DNA of 64,000 bases from Microbulbifer taiwanensis (GCF_014904815.1 NZ_JACZFR010000035.1:1-64000); one strand, 5' to 3'; counted from the stretch's first letter, positions 1 to 8,510 are shown. Numbers and translations: made by a program. The notes: generated by a model not told the origin, from the sequence alone.

Positions 1-114
1 GTTTTTCTGCCTGAGCCGCTGAGGGTAATTTGCGAGAATCTTCTTTATTCATTCCCGCATTGTAGCGTAATATTCCATTGCCGAGTTAATAGTTGCCGCT
101 AGCTACGGGCTTCA
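1..114. other. Intergenic left edge, no gene seen
   Basis: No open frame with coding character is visible and no promoter or repeat stands out. The stretch is AT-rich like the genes to its right and may be the tail of a further cassette or gene cut by the window edge. Confidence 0.4.
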
Positions 115-295
115 ACCTAACATCGATGAGAGTGGTTTGATATGGATATTGGACCATACAAGGCCAGGCAGTATGCTCCGGGCCTTCGGCCCTCCGCGGG
201 ACGTCCTACTTTGTGCACTTTTTGCGCGGTCGCTACGCTCCCATTTTCGCGCAAAAAGCGCACAAAGTAAGTCGCCCCTGCTGGCGGCGTTATGT
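115..295 (+). repeat. attC-like recombination site with long hairpin
   Basis: The left end carries ACCTAAC (115-121), matching the R'' consensus RYYYAAC. The right end carries GCGTTATGT (R' box at 289-295), whose core pairs with it at six of seven positions. Between them lies an inverted repeat with 21-nt arms and one G-T pair (ACTTTGTGCACTTTTT... against ...AAAAAGCGCACAAAGT), enclosing a variable loop. The GCTGGCGGCGTTAT right half is typical of marine gammaproteobacterial integron attC sites as I know them. It is longer than usual (about 180 bp), the L boxes pair poorly and no integrase gene is in the window. A different palindromic repeat is therefore possible. Confidence 0.5.
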
Positions 296-309
296 GTAAG
301 ACTTACACA
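293..309. promoter_or_regulatory. Palindrome over the trmH-like start
   Basis: TGTGTAAG-A-CTTACACA is a perfect inverted repeat with 8-bp arms and a 1-bp centre. It ends immediately before the ATG at 310. Its position suggests a repressor site or an mRNA hairpin hiding the start. No known regulator is assigned, and it could be part of the cassette junction. Confidence 0.35.
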
Positions 310-924
310 ATGACTGAGGGTACAGTGCAAGAGAATAAAAGCCCTGTTCGGAAGCGGGCGGATGAAATCAAGCCATATCGTTGTAAGAACCTCATTGTAG
401 TTCTTGAAAATCCTATGGATATTAAGAATATTGGCACTGTGATTCGAAACGTTAACGCTCTAGGCGTTGAGAAAACCTATATCGTAGATAGTCGGAAATC
501 CCTCCCAGATGATTGGGAGGAGATGAGAGAACGAAAATCTCTATCCAAAACATCGGTCTCAGCTATAAAGTGGAGCTTCGTGAAGCGATTTGATAGCACT
601 GAAGAGTGCTTGAAACACTTGGAAAATAACAGATTCACGTCCGTAGTAACATCTCCTCATGTTAAAGGAAAAAGAAACGAGGTCCTTCATGAGGCGGACT
701 ATACGATGCCGAGACTAGCTGTCTGGTTTGGCAATGAATCAAGGGGTATTAGCGATGAGGCTGTGGCTTCTAGCGAATTTTGCGTATCAATTCCGATGTT
801 TGGAATGATCGAGAGTTTGAATCTTGGAACCACAACAGGAATAGTACTCTATGAGATTACAAAGCAAAGACGTGAGTACCAGGAAAAGTATAAGCGGGCC
901 AACCGAGGGCCTAGTGTCAAGTAG
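310..924 (+). CDS. TrmH/SpoU family RNA 2'-O-methyltransferase
   Basis: A SPOUT-fold enzyme predicted to transfer a methyl group from S-adenosylmethionine to a ribose 2'-OH in tRNA or rRNA. The SpoU signatures are in order: the N-terminal strand and NIGTVIRN motif, WFGNESRGIS in the middle (motif 2) and IPMFGMIESLNLGTTTGIVLYE at the C-terminus (motif 3, the trefoil-knot SAM site). The protein lacks an extra RNA-binding N-domain. ATG 292 is also in frame, but it lies inside the attC-like right end, so 310 (MTEG) is preferred. Neither start has a clear Shine-Dalgarno sequence. The AT-rich composition, unlike the core of the window, and the position directly after an attC-like site fit a captured gene cassette. 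RNA target unknown. Confidence 0.85.
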   Translation: MTEGTVQENKSPVRKRADEIKPYRCKNLIVVLENPMDIKNIGTVIRNVNALGVEKTYIVDSRKSLPDDWEEMRERKSLSKTSVSAIKWSFVKRFDSTEECLKHLENNRFTSVVTSPHVKGKRNEVLHEADYTMPRLAVWFGNESRGISDEAVASSEFCVSIPMFGMIESLNLGTTTGIVLYEITKQRREYQEKYKRANRGPSVK

Positions 925-927
925 CCG

Positions 928-1021
928 GACGCAGTAAACTGCGCCGGTTCTTGAGGCATTCAGGATGTAGAAAAACTCGAGCGAATTTGAGTAGATTAAT
1001 TTTTCTACAGATTCGTTAGGT
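928..1021 (+). repeat. Hairpins after the trmH-like gene
   Basis: Two stem-loops follow the stop codon. CCGG-CGCAGT pairs with ACTGCGCCGG just after 926. GTAGAAAAA pairs with TTTTTCTAC around 968-1010. The region ends in GTTAGGT (1015-1021), the exact complement of the R'' box at 115. The first could be a terminator. The second plus GTTAGGT could be a degraded attC site. No convincing R'' partner is visible nearby, so the attC reading is weak. Confidence 0.3.
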
Positions 1022-1173
1022 GCTCACTAAACTGATTGCCGCTATCAGAACAAAATCATCTAAAAATCATAAGGACATCAGGTATTTTTTGGCCGAATTC
1101 TTTAAATTGGCTACTCGCTCAACCAAACTAAGCGAAGTTACATAATTCGTTATTTTCAAGATAAGAGAAAATT

Positions 1174-2067
1174 ATGAAGCGTATATATACTTCAATTATT
1201 TCGCTACTTCCTATTCTCCTGATGATCAATAAAAGTTATGGCCACGATGAACTTCCGGTGCTAAAAGGGACTTACCTTGGGCAAAAGCCACCGGGTTTAA
1301 CTGCCAAGCCCTTTGCGCCCGGCATCGTCAATACAGAAGAATGGGGGGACGCTGGTGGTTTCTCACCCGATATGAACGAGTTTTATGTCACCAGATGGAG
1401 ACACTCTCGTGAGACAAGAATACCAGAAGCTGTCACTTTTAAAAAAGTAGGCGATCAGTGGCGAAGGATAGCGGTGCCTGCTGGAACGCGCAGACCCTTC
1501 CACTCGCCAGACGGGAAGACCCTGCATTACCGTGCGAAGTACAAAGAGCGCACGGCTGATGGCTGGTCAGAGATGAAAAGCCTTGGTCCGGCCTTTGAAG
1601 CCATAGAAATTATGGGCCTGACAGCGTCAGCCAAAGGTACTCTAGTTCTGGATGAGAGAGGCAGTTCAGCCGGTGATGGGATTATTCGCTACTCAAAACT
1701 CATTGATGGAAAATGGGAAGACCCAAAGCCGCTGCCCAAGGAAATCAATACCGGAAAATGGAATGCCCATCCGTACATCGCCCCTGACGAGAGCTACATT
1801 ATGTGGGACGGTGAAAGAGAGAGCGGTTTTGGCAGCAGTGACCTTTATATCAGTTTCCGCCAGAAAGATGGCTCCTTGGGTGAGGCGATTAACCTCGGCG
1901 AAAAGGTCAACACAGGAGCGGAAGAAGGTGGGCCACACATTACACCTGATGGAAAATTTCTCCTTTTTAATAGAATGGTGCCAAATACAAACGGCAAGGC
2001 GGGCTCTCAATCAGACTTATACTGGATCGATGCGCAGATAATCGAAGATCTGCGGCCCAAAGAGTAA
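1174..2067 (+). CDS. Exported PD40/TolB-type beta-propeller protein
   Basis: 297 aa with an N-terminal signal sequence (MKRIYTSIISLLPILLMINK, then SYGHDE). Repeated PD40-like motifs follow: GFSPDMNEFYVTR, HSPDGKTLHYR, HPYIAPDESYIMWDG and HITPDGKFLLFNR, each an S/A-PD-x-x-x-hydrophobic strand turn of a six-bladed propeller. Such periplasmic propellers mostly bind proteins or peptides, and no catalytic residue is obvious. Start supported by AAGAGA 6 bp upstream. AT-rich, same strand as its neighbours and possibly a cassette gene. Function unknown. Confidence 0.75.
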   Translation: MKRIYTSIISLLPILLMINKSYGHDELPVLKGTYLGQKPPGLTAKPFAPGIVNTEEWGDAGGFSPDMNEFYVTRWRHSRETRIPEAVTFKKVGDQWRRIAVPAGTRRPFHSPDGKTLHYRAKYKERTADGWSEMKSLGPAFEAIEIMGLTASAKGTLVLDERGSSAGDGIIRYSKLIDGKWEDPKPLPKEINTGKWNAHPYIAPDESYIMWDGERESGFGSSDLYISFRQKDGSLGEAINLGEKVNTGAEEGGPHITPDGKFLLFNRMVPNTNGKAGSQSDLYWIDAQIIEDLRPKE

Positions 2068-2145
2068 AGCATATGGCAATCTCAGCAAGTCCCACCGCAG
2101 TAGTCTGTGCGTCTTCTGCAGGCGTTACGAGTCTCTAAGATTCAA

Positions 2146-2445
2146 ATGAAAGACTACGAGAAAAATGGCATTCTGGCTAGCTTTGAAAAAGCGTTGCCTT
2201 TGATTGACGATCCGCGCGTGAATGATAGGGATTTTGGTATGGTATATGGTGCACTATCTATTTCTCTTGAGTCTCGAATCAGCGAGTTGAAGCGTGGACG
2301 TATTCGATCTTCAGGCATAGAGAAAGAGCTGGAGCAGCTGGCTTCTGTAATAAATTGCTTTCAGTCAAAAATTAATGCATCAAAAAAAGAGATTATGGGG
2401 CGCGAGTTAATGCAGGCATATAAGATCTTCAGTGCTATCCATTAG
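2146..2445 (+). CDS. Hypothetical cytoplasmic helical protein
   Basis: 99 aa from the ATG at 2146. A GTG at 2107 would add 13 residues. Charged and largely helical (DYEKNGILASFEKALPLI; ESRISELKRGRIRSSGIEKELEQL), with a predicted coiled segment in its second half. No signal peptide, membrane span or catalytic motif. Family not recognised. AT-rich composition and plus orientation match the flanking putative cassette genes. A real gene is likely because the frame is open across its length in AT-rich DNA, but no homology could be tested. Confidence 0.5.
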   Translation: MKDYEKNGILASFEKALPLIDDPRVNDRDFGMVYGALSISLESRISELKRGRIRSSGIEKELEQLASVINCFQSKINASKKEIMGRELMQAYKIFSAIH

Positions 2446-2497
2446 TGAAGAAAAGTGCGGTGGGTTCCCCAAAATTCAGCGTTCTGACACAAGATCA

Positions 2498-2890
2498 ATG
2501 AAGAAACTGCTGCCTTTAGTACTTATTTCGCTATCAACATTTTCGTTCGCTGAAACTTGGAACGAGGAGATGGTCTGTGGTAATACTGAAATTCAAGCCC
2601 ATATTTCAGAACAAGAAGAAGGCATCAGAATTTGGGAAGTGACAATCAAGGCACAATCAAAATTCAGCAAAAAACAAGCAGTGTCTCTATACTTTGAGCA
2701 AGTGTATTTCAACCACCAGTGCCTGAAGGCTAAGTCAGGCAAGCAGTTTTATGTTTTCCAGGCGTATTGTTCAGGTTCAGCCTGTCACGATAAAGACAAT
2801 TGGGGCATCATAGACAACAATGCAAATCTGATTCTTGCTCCATACAAAAACAACCGAGCTTGGAAAGACGAAATCCTAAGCAACAGCTAG
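2498..2890 (+). CDS. Hypothetical small secreted protein
   Basis: 130 aa starting at MKKLLPLV, which gives a clean signal peptide (cleavage near SFA-ETW). An upstream ATG at 2432 would bury that signal and is rejected. The mature part has four cysteines (VCGN, HQCLKAK, AYCSGSACHD), suggesting disulfides in the periplasm. Unrecognised family. Last of the AT-rich plus-strand genes before the core chromosome resumes. Confidence 0.6.
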   Translation: MKKLLPLVLISLSTFSFAETWNEEMVCGNTEIQAHISEQEEGIRIWEVTIKAQSKFSKKQAVSLYFEQVYFNHQCLKAKSGKQFYVFQAYCSGSACHDKDNWGIIDNNANLILAPYKNNRAWKDEILSNS

Positions 2891-2901
2891 AAGTGCAATG
2901 A

Positions 2902-2920
2902 GCCCCAATTGTTCCGGGGC
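2902..2920. terminator. Weak hairpin between convergent genes
   Basis: GCCCC at 2902-2906 pairs with GGGGC at 2916-2920 around a 9-nt loop, between the convergent genes ending at 2890 and 2937. There is no clear T-run, so termination is inferred mainly from position. Confidence 0.35.
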
Positions 2921-2936
2921 CCATGCTTGCTGTTGC

Positions 2937-3455
2937 TTAGCTCTTTCTCGCAACCCCCAGTTCGTCCAGCGTGCGCGCAATGTCCTCGGCGCTGGTAGCG
3001 GGGTGAATTTCTTTGTCGATCTTCAAAATCTTTCCGTCCTTACCGATATAGACAGTGACGCGACGGGCGATTTTCATTACTGGAATCAAAACATTGTAGG
3101 CTTTGGCGACAGTACCTTCCGGATCGCTTAACAGCGGGAAATCCGCCTCCTGTTCTTCGGCAAACCGGGTATTGACCCCCACTTCGTCGGTGCTAGCCAT
3201 AAAGTAGGCGACTTCGTATTCGCGGATCATATGGCCATTCTCAGCCAGGGATTTGCACTCGATGGTGCAGCCCTTGGTAAAGGCCTTGGGATACCAGGCG
3301 ATAACGACTGCGTTTTTGCCCTTGAAGTCGGCCAGTGTATAGGTCTTTCCATCCGAGGCCTGCAGGGTGAAGTCGGGTGCGGCCTCTCCAACTTCGAGGG
3401 CCATCAGGGGCAGGCTGGCCAGTGCGGTGAGCAGTAGTAGAAGTATGCGTGCCAT
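2937..3455 (-). CDS. Exported peroxiredoxin (AhpC/TSA, BCP-like)
   Basis: 172 aa thiol peroxidase predicted to reduce peroxides in the periplasm. Signal peptide MARILLLLLTALASLPLMA, then the thioredoxin-fold start APDFTLQASDGK. The peroxidatic cysteine is C63 in the family motif PKAFTKGC, with a second cysteine at C67 (CTIEC) that may be resolving. Bcp/PrxQ proteins usually space these by four residues, here by three. The open frame extends 23 codons upstream, but the ATG at 3455 is the one that yields the signal peptide. Electron donor unknown. Monocistronic by spacing. Confidence 0.88.
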   Translation of the reverse strand: MARILLLLLTALASLPLMALEVGEAAPDFTLQASDGKTYTLADFKGKNAVVIAWYPKAFTKGCTIECKSLAENGHMIREYEVAYFMASTDEVGVNTRFAEEQEADFPLLSDPEGTVAKAYNVLIPVMKIARRVTVYIGKDGKILKIDKEIHPATSAEDIARTLDELGVARKS

Positions 3456-3568
3456 GTTCAATTCCGTATTTCGGTCCGGTTGTCTGGGAGTCAGCGCCGA
3501 TATCCTACGGCAGGCCGCGCACAAATTCTATCGTCGGCGAACATTGGCCGCTGCTGCGGCTTCCCCGG

Positions 3569-4777
3569 TCAGGCAGGCACTACGCCTGCCAGCCAGTCAA
3601 ACATCCGCTGGTCGTAGAGGGATCGCGCCTTCGGTTCACAGTGCCAGGCGGCGCCTTCGCGGGCGGTAAACGGGGCGAGGGTTTTCTGGCACTTCAGGGT
3701 TTTGGCCACTCTGGCGGCCTGCCCTGGCCAGAATTGTTCGCCCTCCGGGTCGGCGATAAACATAGGGCAGCGTATTTTTTGCAATAGATCGCCAACCTTG
3801 TACTGCCGCACTAGCCGGTATAGCTGGTAGTAGCTATTCACGCCGTAGGGTTTCATCCGCCACTTCAGGTTCTGCTCTGCTTCGCGCCCCGCCTCTCTCA
3901 GCCCGGCTTCCATTGCCCGGTTGAATTCCTGTTCATCGCCATTGTCCAGCAGGGCCGTCATCTCTGCAGGCAAATGGCAAAAGAAAGAACTGGATACATC
4001 CATCACTCCTGGGTCGGCAATACCCGCAGCAATGCGCTGCTCGAATGCCAGCGCGCGCAGAACCCAGTAGCCGCCCTGGCTTAAACCGGAAATTACAATC
4101 CGCTCCGGATCCACATCCCCGCGACCCAGCAGAAAATCCACTACTGGGGTGATCACTCTTTCCCAGTCGTGGCGAAAGGGTATTCCCTGCTGCCACAGCA
4201 TTGCATTCTGGCCCGGACCATCGAATACCAGCGCTGCGTAGCCGCGCTCGAGCGCTGCGGCCACGCCAAAGTGCCACATGCCGCTGTTGCTGCCGTCACT
4301 GCCGTTGTTGAAAATGATGCTGGCATGGGGCCCGACGCCACTGGGTGGCCGAAACAGATAGCCGGGCATAGCGGTACTCTTATAGGGTATGGCCACTTTC
4401 TCCGCCGCTGGTACCAGGCGGGCGCAGAATCGCCCCCAGCAATCGTAGTGCCTCTGCCATGTGGCTGCCCCTCGGGATGGATCCCGGCTGCCGTCGATAA
4501 ACAGGTTGGCGATGGAAAAGTAATTGGCCGCACGAAGGAAGGCCTGACGCGCGCTGACGCTATGACCTGCCCCTGCGCACTGGTGTGCAATTCTTTCGAT
4601 TCTTTCCGCTAGAGAGCACCACTGCAGAAACCACTGCTCAAAATCGCCGGCCTCTATCCGATCGATGGTGCTGAGTATTTCACCGCAGTCAGCCCCGCCG
4701 TAATAGCAGCTGCCAAGCAGTGCCTGAATTTCAAAGTCCATCTGTTTGTGCTGGCTGAAGCGCTGCTCTTCCACCAT
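3569..4777 (-). CDS. Alpha/beta hydrolase, FrsA/DHPON-hydrolase-like
   Basis: 402 aa. An N-terminal helical domain (about residues 1-125) precedes an alpha/beta-hydrolase core. Nucleophile S233 lies in GLSQGG, the acid is D343 in IADPEGE, and the histidine is H379 in GAAWHCEP. The layout matches enzymes related to 2,6-dihydroxypseudooxynicotine hydrolase and esterase FrsA (C-C or ester bond hydrolysis). No signal peptide, so cytoplasmic. Substrate unknown. It is divergent from the bestrophin-like gene at 4993, leaving only about 215 bp for both promoters. Confidence 0.8.
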   Translation of the reverse strand: MVEEQRFSQHKQMDFEIQALLGSCYYGGADCGEILSTIDRIEAGDFEQWFLQWCSLAERIERIAHQCAGAGHSVSARQAFLRAANYFSIANLFIDGSRDPSRGAATWQRHYDCWGRFCARLVPAAEKVAIPYKSTAMPGYLFRPPSGVGPHASIIFNNGSDGSNSGMWHFGVAAALERGYAALVFDGPGQNAMLWQQGIPFRHDWERVITPVVDFLLGRGDVDPERIVISGLSQGGYWVLRALAFEQRIAAGIADPGVMDVSSSFFCHLPAEMTALLDNGDEQEFNRAMEAGLREAGREAEQNLKWRMKPYGVNSYYQLYRLVRQYKVGDLLQKIRCPMFIADPEGEQFWPGQAARVAKTLKCQKTLAPFTAREGAAWHCEPKARSLYDQRMFDWLAGVVPA

Positions 4778-4992
4778 GGTGCCCTGTTCGGAAGTTGTCT
4801 GCTGGAAATTCTGGCAGACAGCGCAGTGCCCCGCGAACCGGGCAGCTCGATAAGGTCGCGCTAATCGGCACTTGGCTGCCGCTATTCTTGCCCTACGCCA
4901 ATTGGCGGCATTTATTTGTCATGAAAATTGTCGATGCGCTCGCGCGCCATGGCGGCCTGGACCAGACTTTGCCACTACAGGCAGGATTGATC

Positions 4993-5799
4993 ATGTATTT
5001 CAGCGACTTCTTCCACTCCCTACCCCTGGCTGCCATCTATATCTTTTCGGTGCTGCTGGTGCTTGGCGCCCTCGCCCTCGGCATACTGCTCGGCCGGCGT
5101 CACCTGGCGCACAGTGGGGATGACAAAGGATCGTCGGTCGGCAGTGCCGTGGCTGCGACACTGGCGCTGCTCGCCTTCCTGCTGGCGTTTACCTTCAACA
5201 TGACCGCAGACCGTTTCAACCAGCGCAAGGCATTGCTGCTGAACGAGGTCAATGCGATACAGACCACTTACCTCAATGCACGCTTTCTCGATTCGGCGGA
5301 CACACGCAGGGCGCGCACCCTGCTACTGGAATATGTCGACCTGCGGGATCTGGATCTGCGCACGGACGAAATCACCGATGAGGATCTCGCGCGCTCCAGG
5401 GTGCTGCATGGGGAGTTGTGGCGACTGGTGGACCGGGCCATCGACGGGGGCCATGAACCGGGCTACCTGCGCCAGTTTGTGGAGCCGCTGAATACCGTGA
5501 TCAACTTCGACAACTCGCGCAATGTGGTCGGATTGCAGTACCGCATTCCCGGCCCCATCTGGCTGGCGCTCTACTTTATGACGGCGCTGGCCATGCTGGC
5601 GATAGGCTTCCAGTTTGGCATCAGTCGCGGCGGCTCGCCGCAGGTGGCAGTGGCCCTGGCGCTGACTTTCGCCACGGTGATACTGCTGATCGCCGATCTG
5701 GACAGGACCACCGAGGGCTTCCTGCTGGTGGACCAGAAGCCCATGTCGGAGTTGAACCGGCTGCTGCGGGAAGCCGAGCGCGGCGCCGCGAGTCAGTGA
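4993..5799 (+). CDS. Bestrophin-like (DUF4239-type) membrane protein
   Basis: 268 aa. Transmembrane segments at the N-terminus (LPLAAIYIFSVLLVLGALAL, then VAATLALLAFLLAFTFNMTADRF) and two near the C-terminus (WLALYFMTALAMLAIGFQFG; VAVALALTFATVILLIADLDR) flank a charged central cytoplasmic part. The TADRFNQR segment after TM2 and the final DLDR are typical of the bacterial bestrophin-like/DUF4239 family, whose function is not established. The frame is open to 4795 and has an ATG at 4921. 4993 is chosen because GCAGGA lies 8 bp upstream and the first TM follows at once. Confidence 0.7.
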   Translation: MYFSDFFHSLPLAAIYIFSVLLVLGALALGILLGRRHLAHSGDDKGSSVGSAVAATLALLAFLLAFTFNMTADRFNQRKALLLNEVNAIQTTYLNARFLDSADTRRARTLLLEYVDLRDLDLRTDEITDEDLARSRVLHGELWRLVDRAIDGGHEPGYLRQFVEPLNTVINFDNSRNVVGLQYRIPGPIWLALYFMTALAMLAIGFQFGISRGGSPQVAVALALTFATVILLIADLDRTTEGFLLVDQKPMSELNRLLREAERGAASQ

Positions 5800-5803
5800 G
5801 CAT

Positions 5804-6865
5804 TTACGCGGATGATTCCTTGGGCGAATTGATAAATTCCCGCATAAAGATTTCCCAGAAGGCCATAAACAGCGCGGCCAGCAGCGGCCCTATGGCGAAG
5901 CCGCTGATACCGAACATCATCAGGCCGCCAATGGTGGAGAACAGCACAATATAATCCGGCAGCTTGGTGTCGCGCCCCACCAGGATGGGGCGCAGTATGT
6001 TGTCCACCAGGCTGATGACTGCAAAGCCGTACACCATCAGTACGGATGCCTTGACCGGCTCGCCGATGGCGTAGAGATAGAGGGCGGCGGGAAACCAGAT
6101 CAGCGCGGCGCCCACGGCGGGTAGCAGTGACAGCATGGTCATGATGACGCCCCACAGCAGCGGTGCCGGTATCCCCAGGATCCAGAAGATGAGCCCGCCC
6201 AGGGTACCCTGGGTCACGGCGACGACCAGGTTGCCCTTGATGGTGGCGCGGGTCACTTCGGCGAACTTGGCCAGCAGCAGGTGCTCGCGCTCGTCGCCCA
6301 GCGGCAGGGCGCGGATCAGCAGGTCCACCAGCTTTTCGCCGTCGCGAATCAGGAAAAACGTCAGGTAGAGCATCAGGCCCAGCATCAGGAAAAAGTTCAG
6401 CGTGTTCTGCCCCAGGGCCAGGGCGTTCTTGGCCAGGAAGCTGCCGGCGCTCATGACACCGCCGAGCAGGCGCTGTTTCAACTCGTCCAGGTCGACGCCG
6501 ACGCGCTCCATCAGGGCGTTGATACCGGGGAAGGCCTGGCGCACCTGCTCTATCGGCTTGGATAAATCTATCTGACCGCTCTGGGCCTTCTGATAGAGAT
6601 TGACTCCCTCATTGATAAAGGAACTGGTCGCAAACAATACCGGGATCACCACCAGGACGATGCACAGCAGCAGCGTCAGCAGCGCCATCAGGTTGCGCCA
6701 GTTGGGGAAGCGCCGCATCAGGCGGCGGTAGACCGGGAAAAAGATCAGCGCGATGGCACAGGCCCAGAAGATGGGTGTGAAAAAGGGTTTCAGCAGCAGG
6801 GTAAACGCCAGCGTCACCAGCAGCAGTGAAACGATAAACGAGCGCCTTTCCAGTTTTTCTTGCAC
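5804..6865 (-). CDS. AI-2E family transporter (PerM/TqsA-like)
   Basis: 353 aa inner-membrane protein with about eight TM segments. The early pair (SFIVSLLLVTLAFTLLLKPF; WACAIALIFFPVYRRL), a periplasmic helical region around residues 85-150, and the C-terminal bundle carrying WGVIMTMLSLLPAVGAALIW and the late glycine-rich FSTIGGLMMFGISGFAIGP are the family hallmarks. Members export small solutes, with AI-2 or sodium-proton exchange shown for some. GTG start, with GAGGG 8 bp upstream. Convergent with the preceding gene (4 bp between stops). Confidence 0.88.
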   Translation of the reverse strand: MQEKLERRSFIVSLLLVTLAFTLLLKPFFTPIFWACAIALIFFPVYRRLMRRFPNWRNLMALLTLLLCIVLVVIPVLFATSSFINEGVNLYQKAQSGQIDLSKPIEQVRQAFPGINALMERVGVDLDELKQRLLGGVMSAGSFLAKNALALGQNTLNFFLMLGLMLYLTFFLIRDGEKLVDLLIRALPLGDEREHLLLAKFAEVTRATIKGNLVVAVTQGTLGGLIFWILGIPAPLLWGVIMTMLSLLPAVGAALIWFPAALYLYAIGEPVKASVLMVYGFAVISLVDNILRPILVGRDTKLPDYIVLFSTIGGLMMFGISGFAIGPLLAALFMAFWEIFMREFINSPKESSA

Positions 6866-6987
6866 CGATGTTCCCTCAGTTATTGTTGTGGCGCAGCGGA
6901 AAATATGGCGCCGAATTGGCGCCTATGTAAGCAGAAGGCGGTGCTATTTACCAGTCGCCGCAGGCGCTTTACCAGTGGCCGGGCGCG

Positions 6988-7698
6988 TTACCAGCGCCGG
7001 TAGCCGCAGGTGTCGACGTGGAAGCGGACTCCACTGTAGATGCCCAGGCCCATATTCCACTCCCGGCCGACCCGTTTGTGGATATCGCGCAGTATGGGCA
7101 CCAGTTGTTTGCGGGTGTATTTGTTTTTCGGAACCATGTCCAGGCCGCAGAAGTGCATATGCTTGCTGCGCTTGGATCCGCCGGCCTTGGCGTTGTAGCC
7201 GGAGGTGCGCCAGCCGGAAAGCACCACGACCGGGCCTATGCGTGGGATGATTTCATCCTGAAGCACCTTCAGTGTATCCACCATGGTTTCCCAGTTCTCC
7301 TCCGGCGGAATCGCGAAGGGCGGCTCGTCGATCTCCTGCCAGTCGCTGCCCTGGCGCAGCAGCTCGTAGGAGGGCACCACCTCCGCCACCTGGTTGAGTT
7401 GCAGGAAGTTTTCCAGCTTGGCATATATCTCCCGGTTGTCGCCGTGGCTGAGGAAGGTATCGAAGGCCTTTTCCGAGGCGGCGGCGTAGCCCTTGATGTC
7501 GTAGACGTCCGGGATTTCCGGCACCGGCTTGAACTCCACCGGGGTGACGATTCTTTCGGCCAGCTCGCGGACCTTGTCCATCGTCAGGACCACCAGGGCG
7601 ATGATCCCCACCAGCACCAGGGCGCTGATCCAGATGACCCGGCGCCGCTCAATGTGTATGTCGACATATTCGTGGTCTTCGCTCTCATGTATATCCAT
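6988..7698 (-). CDS. Membrane-anchored peptidase M15-like protein, copy A
   Basis: 236 aa with one N-terminal membrane anchor (residues 21-40), so the C-terminal domain faces the periplasm. The domain carries the zinc ligands expected of M15-type D-Ala-D-Ala carboxypeptidases: H180 and D187 in SKHMHFCGLD, and H227 in RFHVDTCG. SGWRTSGYN precedes them, as in the Peptidase_M15_3/DUF882 group. It probably cleaves peptidoglycan stem peptides. Paralogous to the next gene upstream, with 27 bp between them. Both end in a conserved CGYR-x-W tail, which is unusual for the family as I know it. Confidence 0.75.
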   Translation of the reverse strand: MDIHESEDHEYVDIHIERRRVIWISALVLVGIIALVVLTMDKVRELAERIVTPVEFKPVPEIPDVYDIKGYAAASEKAFDTFLSHGDNREIYAKLENFLQLNQVAEVVPSYELLRQGSDWQEIDEPPFAIPPEENWETMVDTLKVLQDEIIPRIGPVVVLSGWRTSGYNAKAGGSKRSKHMHFCGLDMVPKNKYTRKQLVPILRDIHKRVGREWNMGLGIYSGVRFHVDTCGYRRW

Positions 7699-7725
7699 AG
7701 AAAGAGTCCGTAGAGAAGCCGATGT

Positions 7726-8406
7726 TCACCAGGTGCGGTAGCCGCAGGTGTCGATGTGAAAACGTAGATTGCTGTAGATGCCGAGCCCCAGGTTGCTCTC
7801 GGGGCCCAGGCGCGCGTGCAGGCTGCGCAGTTCTTCCACCAGTTCCTTGCGGCTGATATTGGATTTCGGGATCAGGTCCAGGCCGCAGAAGTCGCGGTGC
7901 TTGCTGCTGCTGGTGCCGCCGGACTTGCGGTTGTAATTGGCGGTGCGATAAGCGGAGAGCACGTTGACCGGGCCAACGGTCGGCTCGATTTCATCGCGCA
8001 GCAGGGTCAGCGTCGCGATCATGTTGCGCCACTGGTCGCTGGGGGGGATGGCAAAGGGCGGCTCGCCGATATCCAGCCAGTCGGTGCCCTGGCGCAGCAG
8101 GTTGTGTACCGCCGTAACCTCGCCGACACCCTCTTCCTGCAGGAAGCGGGTCAGTTGACCGACCCTGGCGCGGTTGCCGCCGCGGCGCAGGAAGCGGTTG
8201 AAACTCTGCATGGTGGCGACGCGGTAGCCCTTGAGCTCTGCGTAGGGCTTTTCCAGGGATTTCAGGTAGAGGTAGAGCCACAGCGCGATTACCACCAGCA
8301 CAAGTAGCAGCGCCAGGCTCGCCACTACCAGGCGGTTGGTGCGCCGGCCGGGGGGCGACTGCGGGTAGCGCGTCCCGAAGGGAGAGTAAGAATTGCCTGC
8401 GGACAT
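7726..8406 (-). CDS. Membrane-anchored peptidase M15-like protein, copy B
   Basis: 226 aa paralogue of the 6988-7698 product. A TM anchor at residues 26-47 is followed by the same domain order: LLRQGTDW, EPPFAIPPS, SAYRTANYN, H170 and D177 in SKHRDFCGLD, H217 in RFHIDTCG, then CGYRTW at the end. The tail beyond the anchor is conserved along its whole length while the cytoplasmic N-termini differ. This fits an old tandem duplication with divergence of the anchors. Likely co-transcribed with copy A. Role in cell-wall editing is inferred. Confidence 0.75.
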   Translation of the reverse strand: MSAGNSYSPFGTRYPQSPPGRRTNRLVVASLALLLVLVVIALWLYLYLKSLEKPYAELKGYRVATMQSFNRFLRRGGNRARVGQLTRFLQEEGVGEVTAVHNLLRQGTDWLDIGEPPFAIPPSDQWRNMIATLTLLRDEIEPTVGPVNVLSAYRTANYNRKSGGTSSSKHRDFCGLDLIPKSNISRKELVEELRSLHARLGPESNLGLGIYSNLRFHIDTCGYRTW

Positions 8407-8510
8407 GACTTCTGTTCGCGACTGCTGGTCCAGGGATCCGGTGAATTAGGGGGCGCCGCGGCGCCTCTTTATTCACTATAGCCGCAATACAGATGCCTTC
8501 AGGCACAAAC

